Positions 33,701 to 42,504 of a stretch of DNA of 44,256 bases are shown in pieces. Below the pieces are notes generated by a model. That model was not told the DNA's origin. It did not search any database and was given only the letters and a program-made list of their open reading frames with translations. The stretch lies in the NCBI RefSeq assembly GCF_013812825.1, contig NZ_JACCSU010000064.1:1-44256 (forward strand). The letters are read 5' to 3'. This DNA comes from Sphingomonas sp. GTDB lineage: Bacteria; Pseudomonadota; Alphaproteobacteria; Sphingomonadales; Sphingomonadaceae. The position numbers were made by a program, and so were the translations under genes. The first letter of the stretch is position 1. Every line of letters starts with the position of its first letter.

Positions 33701-34468
33701 ATGAGCGGCCTTACCGCGATCGTGCTCGCCGGCTCGCGCCCGGGCAGGGACGCGTTCGCGGAAGAGCACGGCACCGACCTCAAGGCGCTGATCCTGGTCG
33801 GCGGCGAGGCGATGGTCCGACGCCCCGTCGCCGCCTTGCTGTCGAGCGACCGGATCGCCGCGGTCCGGGTGCTCGCTCAGCAGGCGCCGCGGATTGCGCA
33901 GGTTCTGCCTTCCGACCCACGGCTGACGGTGGACGCTTCGGGCGCGACCATCGCCGAGACCCTGGAGCGGGTGTGCAGCGATCCCTCCACCCGATGGCCG
34001 GTGCTGCTGACGACCGCCGACCACGCATTGCTCGACGCGGCCATGATCGACGACTTCTGCAATCGCTCGGCGGACGCCGACATCGCCATCGCCGTGGTCG
34101 AGCGCCAGTCCTTGCTCAAGCGCCTGCCGGCGACCCGCCGCACCTGGATCCGCTTCCGGGGAGGGGCCTACAGCGGCGCCAACCTGTTCCTGCTGGGCTC
34201 GCCGAGCGTCGCTCCAGCGATTGCACTGTGGCGGTCGGTCGAGCAGGACCGCAAGAAGGGCTGGCGATTGCTGTGGGCGATGGGCCCGGCGCTGTTCCTG
34301 GGAAGCGTGCTTCGGCTGCTGACGCTTCAAGAGGCGCTGCGGCGGATCGGTCGCAAGCTCCGCCTCGACGTGCGGGCGGTCGAAATGGCCAACCCGCTCG
34401 CCGCGGTCGACGTCGACAAGCCCGGCGACCACGCGCTGGTCGAGGCGATCCTCGCGGGCCGCGCATGA
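33701..34468 (+). CDS. MobA-like nucleotidyltransferase
   Basis: A 255-residue NTP_transf_3-type protein. IVLAGSRPGRDAFAEEHGTD and KALILVGGEAMVRRP are the nucleotide-binding loop and the Lys/Gly block; LLTTADHALLD holds the metal-binding Asp, and FRGGAYSGANLFLLG fits the sugar/alcohol phosphate part. It would activate a phosphorylated alcohol with CTP or another NTP in the cytoplasm. It lies 13 bases after the phosphotransferase gene and 10 before the HAD gene, so the three form an operon: activate, transfer, dephosphorylate. Confidence 0.82.
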   Translation: MSGLTAIVLAGSRPGRDAFAEEHGTDLKALILVGGEAMVRRPVAALLSSDRIAAVRVLAQQAPRIAQVLPSDPRLTVDASGATIAETLERVCSDPSTRWPVLLTTADHALLDAAMIDDFCNRSADADIAIAVVERQSLLKRLPATRRTWIRFRGGAYSGANLFLLGSPSVAPAIALWRSVEQDRKKGWRLLWAMGPALFLGSVLRLLTLQEALRRIGRKLRLDVRAVEMANPLAAVDVDKPGDHALVEAILAGRA

Positions 34469-34478
34469 ACAGACATCA

Positions 34479-35150
34479 ATGAGCGACCTGGCGATCTACG
34501 ACCTCGACCGGACGCTCACCCGCCGGGCGACCTACACGCCGTTCCTGCTCCACTGCGCGCTCCGCCGGGCGCCGTGGCGGCTGCTGCTCCTGCCGTTCGT
34601 GCTCGCCTCGATGCTGCTTTACGTGGCGAGGATCATCGACCGCGGGCGCCTGAAGGAAATCAACCACCAGCTGCTGCTCGGCCGCTGGATCCACCCCAGC
34701 GACCTCAAGCCGCTGGTCGACAGCTTCGCCGATGCGACCGTCGCTCACAACGTCCGTCCCGGCGCTCGAACGGCCATCGTGCGCGACAGGATGGAGGGCC
34801 GCCGCCTGATTCTCGCGACCGCCTCCTACCGCCTCTACGCGAACGCAATCGCCGACCGCCTCGGCTTCGACGACGTCATCGGCACCGGCTCGGTGATCGG
34901 GCTCGACGAGCGCATTCGCTCGCGGATCGAGGGCGAGAATGCCTACGGCGAAGCCAAGCTTCGGATGATCGCCGAATGGGTCGAGAAGTCCGGCCTGACC
35001 GGCCGCCACGGCCACGTCCGCTTCTATTCCGATCATGCGTCGGACGCGCCGACGTTCGAGTGGGTCGACGAGCCGGTCGCCGTCAACCCCCACGCGCGCT
35101 TGCGGCGCCTCGCGAGGACCCGCGGCTGGGCGATCGAGGACTGGGGTTAG
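34479..35150 (+). CDS. HAD-IB family phosphatase
   Basis: A 223-residue HAD hydrolase. Motif I is YDLDRTLT (Asp8, Asp10), motif II LATASYRLYANAIA, motif III a Lys in GEAKLRMI, motif IV YSDHASDAPTF. Hydrophobic residues 33-50 (WRLLLLPFVLASMLLYVA) could make it membrane-associated. HAD-IB members remove phosphate from serine, lipid or alcohol phosphates. Its place after a nucleotidyltransferase and CDP-alcohol phosphotransferase suggests it takes phosphate off their product. Its stop overlaps the stop of the convergent small protein by 4 bases. Confidence 0.85.
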   Translation: MSDLAIYDLDRTLTRRATYTPFLLHCALRRAPWRLLLLPFVLASMLLYVARIIDRGRLKEINHQLLLGRWIHPSDLKPLVDSFADATVAHNVRPGARTAIVRDRMEGRRLILATASYRLYANAIADRLGFDDVIGTGSVIGLDERIRSRIEGENAYGEAKLRMIAEWVEKSGLTGRHGHVRFYSDHASDAPTFEWVDEPVAVNPHARLRRLARTRGWAIEDWG

Positions 35151-35341
35151 CTAGCCGCCCGCCGGTCCTTCCTTCGAGCGCGCATGCGCAGTGCGAAAAT
35201 GCTCCCGCCGATGACGGCAGCGACGCCGATCTTCTTCGCCAGCCCGGTCTTGTTGTGCTTCCACTCCGCCGGGACGCCCATTTCCTTGGGGATGTTGGGC
35301 ACCTTGCCGCGCGCCAAATCGTCGACGAGCCCTTCGACCAT
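35147..35341 (-). CDS. Small single-helix membrane protein
   Basis: A 64-residue protein (MVEGLVDDLARGKVPNIPKE...) with one hydrophobic segment (IGVAAVIGGSIFALRM) near the C-terminus followed by a basic tail. The start at 35341 has GGGGTG 5-10 bases upstream; an earlier ATG at 35371 has no binding site. No known family; similar short proteins with 'VPNIPKEMGV' seem to occur in sphingomonads, from memory. It lies 58 bases after the cystathionine synthase-like stop on the same strand. Confidence 0.6.
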   Translation of the reverse strand: MVEGLVDDLARGKVPNIPKEMGVPAEWKHNKTGLAKKIGVAAVIGGSIFALRMRARRKDRRAAS

Positions 35342-35399
35342 GTTCACCCCGTCGGCACCCAGCAGGATCATCCAATGGGGCCCATCAGTGAGTCGGCGG

Positions 35400-36725
35400 T
35401 CAAACCGCCTGCAGAGCGTTCTCGAAGTCGGCGATCAGGTCGTCGGCGTCCTCGACCCCGATCGAGATTCGCACCAGATTGTCGGTGATGCCAAGCGTCT
35501 GCTTGCGTTCGTCGGGGACCGATAGATGGGTCATCGCCGCGGGCGCGCTAGCCAAGGTCTCGGTACCCCCCAGGCTGACCGCCAAATGGGCAATGGTCAG
35601 CGCGTCGAGGAACGCGAACGCCTCCTTCTCGCCGCCCTTCAGATAGAGCGAGAAGGTCGACCCGGCGCCGGTGCAGTGACGGTTGTAGATGTCCGCCTGC
35701 CGCGAGCCTTCGTCGAGGAAGCCGAGATAGACGACGCTTTCCACCTTGGGATGGTCGCGCAGGAACGCGCACACTTTGGCCGCATTGTCGCCGGCGCGCA
35801 CCATTCGCAATTCGAGCGTCTCGAGGCTCCGAAGCAGCATCCACGCGGTGTTCGGGTCGCAGATCGTGCCGATGGTGTTGCGCATCATCCGCACCTGGTC
35901 GATCAGCGCCTGCCGCCCGACCAGCCCGCCGGCGACGAGGTCGCTGTGCCCGCCGGCATATTTGGTCAGGCTGTAGATCGTCAGGTCGGCGCCCTGCTTC
36001 AGCGGGTGCGCCCACAGCGGGCCCAAGAACGTGTTGTCGATCGCGATCGGCGGGCGCTCGCCCGCTCCAAACGCGGCGTTGCGCGCCGCCGCGACCGCCT
36101 CGACGTCGACCAGCACGTTGGTCGGGTTGGCCGGGCTTTCGAGATAGATCAGCGATACCCGGCCCTTGGCCTTGGCCTGCGCGATCACCTCGTCGATCTC
36201 CTCGCGGGTCGCGCCGGCCGGGAAGTCGAGCCACGACACTCCGAACCGGCCGAGGATCTTGGCGATCAGAGTCTCGGTCGCCGCGTACAGGGGCCCCGAG
36301 TGAACCACCACGTCGCCAGGCTGGACGAAGGTCAGCAACAGGGTCGCGATCGCCGCCATCCCGCTCGAGAAGGACAAGGCGTCGTCGGCCTGCTCCCAGA
36401 TGCTCAGGCGATCCTCGAGGATTTCCTGGTTGGGCCCGTTGAAGCGCGAATAGACCAGCCCCTCGGCACCGCCCGGCCGCTTGCCCGTGACTCCTTCGAA
36501 GAAGCGCTTCCCGGCGGCGGCGTTCTCGAACACGAAGGTCGAGGTCAGGAACACCGGCGGCTTCAGCGAGCCCTCGCTCAGCGCCGGGTCGAAACCGTAG
36601 CCCATCATCAGCGTCGATGGGCTGAGCTTGTGATTGCCGATGCTGGTCGGCGAAGGCTTGGGCTTGCGCCTCGGGCTCGCGCCGCTCAGTTCCGATTCGT
36701 CTGTGCCGGATTCTTCGTGGGCCAT
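35400..36725 (-). CDS. Cystathionine gamma-synthase family PLP enzyme
   Basis: A 441-residue Cys/Met-metabolism PLP enzyme (PF01053). PLP Lys255 lies in YSLTKYAGGHSD, Asp230 in AIDNTFLGP, and VYSRFNGPNQEILEDRL, SSGMAAI and LGGTETLASAP complete the family pattern. Members make cystathionine or homocysteine from activated homoserine, or cleave methionine; which reaction applies here is not clear. A 35-residue Ser/Glu/Pro extension precedes the domain. It starts 9 bases after the SLC13 permease stop, so it is in the same operon. Confidence 0.88.
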   Translation of the reverse strand: MAHEESGTDESELSGASPRRKPKPSPTSIGNHKLSPSTLMMGYGFDPALSEGSLKPPVFLTSTFVFENAAAGKRFFEGVTGKRPGGAEGLVYSRFNGPNQEILEDRLSIWEQADDALSFSSGMAAIATLLLTFVQPGDVVVHSGPLYAATETLIAKILGRFGVSWLDFPAGATREEIDEVIAQAKAKGRVSLIYLESPANPTNVLVDVEAVAAARNAAFGAGERPPIAIDNTFLGPLWAHPLKQGADLTIYSLTKYAGGHSDLVAGGLVGRQALIDQVRMMRNTIGTICDPNTAWMLLRSLETLELRMVRAGDNAAKVCAFLRDHPKVESVVYLGFLDEGSRQADIYNRHCTGAGSTFSLYLKGGEKEAFAFLDALTIAHLAVSLGGTETLASAPAAMTHLSVPDERKQTLGITDNLVRISIGVEDADDLIADFENALQAV

Positions 36726-36734
36726 GCTCGGCCT

Positions 36735-38153
36735 CTAGCCCATCAGCGCCGCGATCAGCCAGACAATCCCGACCATCAGCGGCACTCCGGCAAGATCGAT
36801 CAGCAGCCCCGCCTTGAGCATTCGCGGCAAGGCGATATGGCCGGTCGCCCAGGCGATCGCGTTGGGCCCGGTCCCCGACGGCAGCATGAAGCCCCAGCTC
36901 GCCGCCCACGCCGCCGGCAGGGCGAGCAGGATCGGGTCGATGCCGGTCGCGGCGATGATCCCGGCGACCACCGGGATGATCCCGCTGGCGGCGGCGACGT
37001 TCGAGGCGAACTCGGTGATGACGATGACAATCGCCACCAGCACCACCGCGACCACCAGCGGGTGGACCGACCGCAGCGGCTGCAGGGCGACCCCGAGCCA
37101 GTCGCCGAGCCCCGACTCGCCCATCCCGGCGGCCAGCGCGAGGCCGCCGCCGAACAGCATGATCACCCCCCACGGCGCGCGGTTCGCTTCCTCCCAGTTG
37201 AGGATCCCCCGCCCGGTGCCGTCGGGGATGACGAACAACAGCAGCGCGCCGGCGATCGCGATCGTCCCGTCGGTCAGCGAATTGGCCGGCAGGAACGGGG
37301 TGAGCAACGGAATCGCGACCCAGCCCGCGACCACCGCGGCGATCAGCGGCACCAGCCGCTTTTCGGCGATGCTCCATTGCCCGGCGGTGCCGATCCCGGC
37401 CAGCGCCTGCGCCGGGTTGAAGTCGGTGACCTGGACCCGCTGGACCTTCATCAGGATCCACCAGCTGATCGGGATCGCCAGCAGCACCAGCGGGATTCCG
37501 TACATCGCCCACATCAGGAAGCTGATGTGCAGTCCGGTCGCCCGCTCGATGATCCCGGCGGCGATCGCGTTGGTCGGCGAACCGACCAGGGTCCCCAATC
37601 CGCCGATCGACGCGGCGAACGCGATGCCCATCGCCAGCGCCCCGGCGAACCCTTCCGTGTGTCCCGGCTTGATCTGCGCAGCCGCGAGAACGGCGAGCGC
37701 GATCGGAATCATGATCAGCGTCGTCGCGGTGTTGGACACGATCATCGAGATGATCGCGGTGGCCATCATGAACGCCAGCAGCATCGCCGCCGGAGTGCTC
37801 CCGCCGCGCTTGACGATGGCCAGCGCCAGCCGGCGGTGAAGCGCCGTGCGCTCGATCGCCAAAGCGATGATCGCCCCGCCGAGCACCAGGAACAGGATCG
37901 GCGAATAATAAGACGCCGCGGTCTCGTTGGCGTCCATGATCCCGAACATCGGGAACAGCAGGAACGGCAGCAGCGCGGTGGCGGTCAGCGGCAGGGCCTG
38001 GGTCATCCACCAGGTCGCCATCAGCACCACCAGCGCGGTCGTTCGCCACGCGGCCAGCGGCATGCCGGCGGGAGCCGGCAGCGCCAGCAGCACGATGAAC
38101 GCGAGCAGCCCGCCCCAGAGCCCCCAGCGAGCGGTCGCGTTGCCCTCGCTCAT
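36735..38153 (-). CDS. SLC13/DASS family permease
   Basis: A 472-residue inner-membrane carrier with about eleven helices. The two Ser-Asn-Thr type motifs of the family are present as LVGSPTNAIAA and LPSGTGPNAIAW. Family members move dicarboxylates, citrate, sulfate or other anions with Na+ or H+. The ATG overlaps the pgeF stop by 4 bases. The downstream sulfur amino acid enzyme might point to sulfate or a sulfur-linked acid as substrate, but this is weak inference. Confidence 0.88.
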   Translation of the reverse strand: MSEGNATARWGLWGGLLAFIVLLALPAPAGMPLAAWRTTALVVLMATWWMTQALPLTATALLPFLLFPMFGIMDANETAASYYSPILFLVLGGAIIALAIERTALHRRLALAIVKRGGSTPAAMLLAFMMATAIISMIVSNTATTLIMIPIALAVLAAAQIKPGHTEGFAGALAMGIAFAASIGGLGTLVGSPTNAIAAGIIERATGLHISFLMWAMYGIPLVLLAIPISWWILMKVQRVQVTDFNPAQALAGIGTAGQWSIAEKRLVPLIAAVVAGWVAIPLLTPFLPANSLTDGTIAIAGALLLFVIPDGTGRGILNWEEANRAPWGVIMLFGGGLALAAGMGESGLGDWLGVALQPLRSVHPLVVAVVLVAIVIVITEFASNVAAASGIIPVVAGIIAATGIDPILLALPAAWAASWGFMLPSGTGPNAIAWATGHIALPRMLKAGLLIDLAGVPLMVGIVWLIAALMG

Positions 38154-38902
38154 CCGGCGACCCCGATCATCGATACCTGCCGGCCGTAATCGGGCTCGCC
38201 GCGGTGGGTCGACCGCCGGTAGCTGAAAAAGCGGTCGGCGTCGGTGTAGGTGTCGAGCCCGAGCGCCTCGACGCTGCCGATGCCCGCGGCGGTCAGTCGG
38301 TCGACGACATAGCCTTCCAGGTCGAACCTTGGGCCGGCGGCGAAGAATCGCTCATTGTCCGGGCTTTGCGCCAGGAATCGCGCTTGGAACGCCTCGTCGA
38401 CTTCGTAGGACTCGCGCCCGATGCACGGTCCGACCGCCGCGGCGATTCGCTCGCGCCGGGCGCCCAGTTCCACCATCGCTTCGATGACCGAATCGGTGAC
38501 GCCCGCGAGCGCTCCGCGCCACCCGGCATGCGCGGCCCCGACCACTCCCGAGTCCGGATCGGCGAGCAGCACCGGCGCGCAGTCGGCGGTCAGGATTCCG
38601 AGCAGCAGGCCGGGCCGATCGCTGATTATCGCGTCGGCGCGCGGCCGCTCGTCCAGCGGCCAGGAGTGCTCGGCCTTGACCGCCGTGGCGCCGTGGACCT
38701 GATGGACGGTCGCCAGCTCGGCGCCCGGCAGCACGGCGGCGATCGCCCGGGAGCGGTTCTCGGCGATCGCGGCGCGATCGTCGTCGCTGCCGTAGCCGAC
38801 GTTGAGTCCGGCCAGCTCGCCGGTCGAGACGCCGCCGCGACGCCCGAGGAAGCCGTGCGCGACGCCAGCCAGGTTGGCGGCCCGGATCACCTCGACGCTC
38901 AC
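38150..38902 (-). CDS. pgeF: Peptidoglycan editing factor PgeF
   Basis: A 250-residue protein of the YfiH/multicopper polyphenol oxidase family (PF02578). Metal-binding blocks HQVHG, LTADCAPVLL and AAHAGWRGAL are all present. PgeF removes wrongly placed L-Ser from peptidoglycan precursors; earlier literature called the family laccase-like. The start is GTG 38902, which overlaps the methyltransferase stop (GTGA); longer frames upstream are not coding. The order lgt-midA-pgeF is typical of alphaproteobacteria. Confidence 0.9.
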   Translation of the reverse strand: MSVEVIRAANLAGVAHGFLGRRGGVSTGELAGLNVGYGSDDDRAAIAENRSRAIAAVLPGAELATVHQVHGATAVKAEHSWPLDERPRADAIISDRPGLLLGILTADCAPVLLADPDSGVVGAAHAGWRGALAGVTDSVIEAMVELGARRERIAAAVGPCIGRESYEVDEAFQARFLAQSPDNERFFAAGPRFDLEGYVVDRLTAAGIGSVEALGLDTYTDADRFFSYRRSTHRGEPDYGRQVSMIGVAG

Positions 38903-39852
38903 GGCTCGAACCCCGCCGGCGCCGGCCACGGGCGCGAGTGCACCGCCATCACCTTGAACAGCCGCCCCATGGCGTCGGGATCGCACAGCCGTTTGCGCGC
39001 CGTGGCGAACTCGTCCGCGCGCTCCGGGTGAGCTTTCGCGAGGGCCTCAACCCGAGCGGCGATCCCAAGCCGCTCGAGCCACTCGCGCTGGCTCACGACC
39101 CGGGTTGCTTCGACCCCGCCGGCTGACGCAGCCCTGGCCAACGCCTCGAAATCGACGTGCGCGGTCAGATCCTGCTCCCCCGGATCGGCGAGCACGTCGG
39201 CGTAGCGGTGCCCGCGCACCGCCTGCAGCGTATCGCCCTTGCCCGAACGCGCGTGGCCGTAGTCAATGATCAAAGCGACGCCGCCTCGCACGTCGAGCTG
39301 AGCGCCGATTTCCCACGCCATCGCATCGCGGGCCGGCGAATCCTCGCGGACCGCGCCATTGACTGTGAACGCGAGGCGATCGTTCTCGATGGTCACCCGC
39401 CGCTCTTCGTCGCCGACCCATTGCCGCACCGGCAGGGCATCGAAAAACTCATTGGCGACCAGCAAAAGCGGCCGATCTTCAGGTATCGTAACAAGTTCCA
39501 AATGCCATTCGGCGTCAGGGTGCAGCTGCCACTGCAAGTCGCGCAACAAAGGGCTGGTTTCGATGAAATGCACTTCACCGGCGAACCCCGCTGTTCGCAT
39601 TACCCGCAGCGCATCCGCCGCGAGCGTCCCGCGCCCCGGCCCGAGCTCCACGTACAGCGCGTCCGCCGGTGCTCCCGCCCGAAGCCAGCAATCGGCGAGC
39701 GCCGCTCCGAGCATTTCGCCGAACATCTGGCTGATCTCCGGCGCGGTGGTGAAGTCGCCGGCCGCTCCGAGCGGGTCCCGGGTCGCGTAATAATGCGCAT
39801 TGCTGAGCGCCATGTAGCGCTCGACGGTGACCGGGCCGCCCGCGCGGATCAT
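38899..39852 (-). CDS. MidA/NDUFAF7 family SAM-dependent methyltransferase
   Basis: A 317-residue Methyltransf_28 (PF02636) protein from ATG 39852. GGPVTVERYMALSNAHYYATRDPLGAAGDF, TAPEISQMFGE and the SAM-binding ELGPGRGTLAAD are the family blocks; ANEFFDALPVRQW follows. The mitochondrial relative methylates a complex I subunit. The family usually starts about ten residues earlier, and a CTG codon at 39882 overlapping the lgt stop (CTGA) would supply exactly these residues, so a rare CTG start is possible; no ATG, GTG or TTG lies between. Confidence 0.85.
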   Translation of the reverse strand: MIRAGGPVTVERYMALSNAHYYATRDPLGAAGDFTTAPEISQMFGEMLGAALADCWLRAGAPADALYVELGPGRGTLAADALRVMRTAGFAGEVHFIETSPLLRDLQWQLHPDAEWHLELVTIPEDRPLLLVANEFFDALPVRQWVGDEERRVTIENDRLAFTVNGAVREDSPARDAMAWEIGAQLDVRGGVALIIDYGHARSGKGDTLQAVRGHRYADVLADPGEQDLTAHVDFEALARAASAGGVEATRVVSQREWLERLGIAARVEALAKAHPERADEFATARKRLCDPDAMGRLFKVMAVHSRPWPAPAGFEP

Positions 39853-39878
39853 CGTGAAAAGCTCGTCGCGAAACTCGC

Positions 39879-40763
39879 TCAGGCGACGCTCGCCGAGCCC
39901 AGGGTCGGCTCGACCCGAACCCGTCGCCTGGCCGCGGTCATCATCAGGTAAAGGCCGCCGACGATCATCGGCAGCGACAGCCACTGGCCCATCTGCAGGC
40001 CGGTCGCGGCGGCGAACTCGACCAGCTGCTCGTCGGGCTCGCGGACGAACTCGATGGCGAAGCGGAAGACGCCGTAGAACAGGATGAACGCTCCGACGAG
40101 CTTGCCTGGCTGATAGCGCGCCTCGGTCTTCCAGAACATCCACCACAGGATGGCAAACAGGACCAGCCCCTCGAGACCGGCTTCATAGAGCTGGGTCGGA
40201 TGGCGCGGCGGCCCGAGGATCATCTCGCCATTGGCGGCCATCTCGGGAAATCGAACCGCCCAGGGGACGTTCGTCTCCGCGCCCCACAGCTCATGGTTCA
40301 CGAAATTGGCGAGGCGGCCGAAAAACAGCCCGAACGGAACGCAGCAGGCGACATAGTCGTGGATCCGCAACCACGGCAGCTTCTCCTTGCGCGCCAGGTA
40401 AAGGATTCCGAGCGTCGTTCCGATGACCCCGCCGTGGAACGACATGCCGCCGTCCCACAGCTTCAATATGTCGACCGGATTCTGGAGATAGTAGCTGAGA
40501 TTGTAGAACAGCACGTAGCCCAGCCGGCCGCCGAGAATGATCCCGAGCGCGGCATAGAAAACAAGGTCGTCGGCATGGCGCCGGGCCATCGGCGCGCCCG
40601 GCTCCTTGAGCAGCCTGAGCATGTACCAATAGCCGATGAAAATCCCGGCGAGGTAGGCGAGGCTGTACCAGCGCAGCTCGAACAGCCCGAGGTCGAGCGC
40701 GACCGGCGACAGATGAAGATCGGTCCAGGCGATTGCATCGGAAGCGGTATTGGCGGGTTGCAA
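39879..40763 (-). CDS. lgt: Prolipoprotein diacylglyceryl transferase
   Basis: A 294-residue inner-membrane enzyme that moves diacylglyceryl from phosphatidylglycerol to the Cys of prolipoproteins. Seven helices; [20 protein letters not shown] and [15 protein letters not shown] are the Lgt signature blocks, with HPTQLYEA near the third quarter. The start is TTG 40763 with AAGGGGGAAG 4-13 bases upstream; no ATG fits before the first helix. It is the first gene of the minus-strand operon and is divergent from the acyl-CoA ligase 70 bases away. Confidence 0.95.
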   Translation of the reverse strand: MQPANTASDAIAWTDLHLSPVALDLGLFELRWYSLAYLAGIFIGYWYMLRLLKEPGAPMARRHADDLVFYAALGIILGGRLGYVLFYNLSYYLQNPVDILKLWDGGMSFHGGVIGTTLGILYLARKEKLPWLRIHDYVACCVPFGLFFGRLANFVNHELWGAETNVPWAVRFPEMAANGEMILGPPRHPTQLYEAGLEGLVLFAILWWMFWKTEARYQPGKLVGAFILFYGVFRFAIEFVREPDEQLVEFAAATGLQMGQWLSLPMIVGGLYLMMTAARRRVRVEPTLGSASVA

Positions 40764-40833
40764 GGACTTCCCCCTTGAGGTTCAGCGCCTCATAAGATGG
40801 CCGCCCGCAAAGGGCAAAGGAGCCGAGACGAAA

Positions 40834-42504
40834 ATGCCGAGCGAACTCGACCGCAGGTTCGACTCCGTCCTCGCGGCGGTGATCGGCCCGGGAGGGCGCC
40901 TGGTGATCGAGCGCGACTCCGGGGGGCGGGCCATCGTCGGCAATTTCCCGGCGACCCTGCCGGGCCTGTTCCGTGCCTTTTGCGAGCTCTACTCCGACGG
41001 CCGCGACGCGCTGGTCGCGAGCGACGAGCGGCTCGCCTTCCCTGACCTCGACCGAGTGTCGGAAAGGCTGGCCCTGGCGCTCGCCGGCCGCGGCATCGCC
41101 AAGGGAGACCGGGTCGGAATCGCGATGCGCAACTGCCCCAGCTGGGTCGTCGCCTACATGGCGATCCTGAAGGCGGGCGGGGTGGCGACCCTGCTCAACG
41201 GCTGGTGGCAAAGCCACGAGCTCGCGCACGCTCTCAAGCTCGTCGAGCCCAAGCTGGTCATTGCCGACGAGCCGCGAGCCAGGCGAATCGAAGCGGTCGG
41301 GGGCGATTACGAGCTGCTCACTCTGGCTGTCGATCAGCCGCTGGAAATGGCGCTCGCGCCGCTGCTGGAAGGCTCGAGCCCGGCCGATACCCTGCCCGAG
41401 ATTGCGCCCGAGGACGATGCGACTATCCTGTTCACCTCCGGATCGACCGGCGAGGCCAAGGGCGCCTTGTCGACCCATCGCGCGGTGACCACCGGCGCCT
41501 ACACTTACGCCAGCGGACTGATGACCCTGCTCGGCCTTCTGACCGAGGAGGGACGGGCCCCGGAAACCCCGCCGCGCACCCTGCTCAGCGTGCCCTTGTT
41601 CCACGTCACCGGGGAAGTGCCGGTGATGCTCAACAGCTTCGTTGTCGGTCGCTGCATGGTGGTGATGCCCAAATGGGACGCGGGCGAGGCGCTCAAGCTG
41701 ATCGAAAAGGAGAATATCACTTATTTCGTCGGGGTTCCGACCATGAGCCTCGAGCTGATGAACCACCCCGACCGTCACAAATTTGATGTGTCGTCATTGA
41801 AGGACATCACCGCCGGCGGCGCTCCGCGGCCGGTCAGCCATGTCGAGCGGCTGAAGGACGAGTTTCCCGAAGCGCAACCGGCGCTCGGCTACGGCCTGAC
41901 CGAGACGAACGCGGTCGGCTGCATCAATTTCTGGGGCAGCTACGCGGCCAAGCCGGCATCGACGGGCCGTCCGGCCAAGCCGTTCGTCGAGGTCGCGATC
42001 CTCGGCGCCGGCGACGCCCATCTGCCACCCGGGGAGCGAGGCGAGATCGCGATCCGCTCGGCCGCGAACATCAAATGCTATTGGCGCAATCCCTCGGCCA
42101 CCAATTCGCTGTTCACCGGCGACGGTTATGTCCGCACCGGCGACATCGGCTATCTCGACGAGGACAATTACCTGTTCATCGTCGATCGCAAGAAGGACAT
42201 CATCATCCGCGGCGGCGAGAATATTTCCGCCGCCGAGGTAGAGGCCGCCTGTTACGATTGCCCGGACGTCGCCGAAGTCTCGGTGTTCGGGGCTCCCGAC
42301 GAGCGGCTTGGCGAGGTGCCGATGGCGATTGTCGTTCCAAAGGACAGCAGCGGACTGGACGAGGCCCGCTTGCGCTCCTTCCTCGAGCAGCGGCTGGCTG
42401 CTTTCAAGGTGCCGGCGCGGATGATTTTCTCCGACGAGGCCCTGCCGCGCCTCGGCACCGGCAAGATCGACCGGGTCGTACTGAAGGCGCAATACGGCCG
42501 TTGA
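40834..42504 (+). CDS. AMP-forming acyl-CoA ligase (class I adenylate-forming enzyme)
   Basis: A 556-residue AMP-binding protein (PF00501). P-loop LFTSGSTGEAKGAL, GYGLTETNAVGC, the hinge YVRTGDIGYLDED and DRKKDIIIRGGENI, and the catalytic Lys544 in GTGKIDR are intact. It activates a carboxylic acid, probably a fatty or aromatic acid, as acyl-AMP and then acyl-CoA in the cytoplasm. AAAGGAG lies 12-18 bases before the ATG at 40834. Its stop overlaps the start of the IorB-like subunit by 4 bases (TTGA), which links the two in one transcript. Confidence 0.92.
   Translation: MPSELDRRFDSVLAAVIGPGGRLVIERDSGGRAIVGNFPATLPGLFRAFCELYSDGRDALVASDERLAFPDLDRVSERLALALAGRGIAKGDRVGIAMRNCPSWVVAYMAILKAGGVATLLNGWWQSHELAHALKLVEPKLVIADEPRARRIEAVGGDYELLTLAVDQPLEMALAPLLEGSSPADTLPEIAPEDDATILFTSGSTGEAKGALSTHRAVTTGAYTYASGLMTLLGLLTEEGRAPETPPRTLLSVPLFHVTGEVPVMLNSFVVGRCMVVMPKWDAGEALKLIEKENITYFVGVPTMSLELMNHPDRHKFDVSSLKDITAGGAPRPVSHVERLKDEFPEAQPALGYGLTETNAVGCINFWGSYAAKPASTGRPAKPFVEVAILGAGDAHLPPGERGEIAIRSAANIKCYWRNPSATNSLFTGDGYVRTGDIGYLDEDNYLFIVDRKKDIIIRGGENISAAEVEAACYDCPDVAEVSVFGAPDERLGEVPMAIVVPKDSSGLDEARLRSFLEQRLAAFKVPARMIFSDEALPRLGTGKIDRVVLKAQYGR

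Noticed and set aside
35526-38189. An 887-codon open frame on the plus strand
   Set aside because: Spans the opposite strand of two separate genes (cystathionine synthase-like and SLC13) and is almost only Arg, Gly, Asp, Gln and His.
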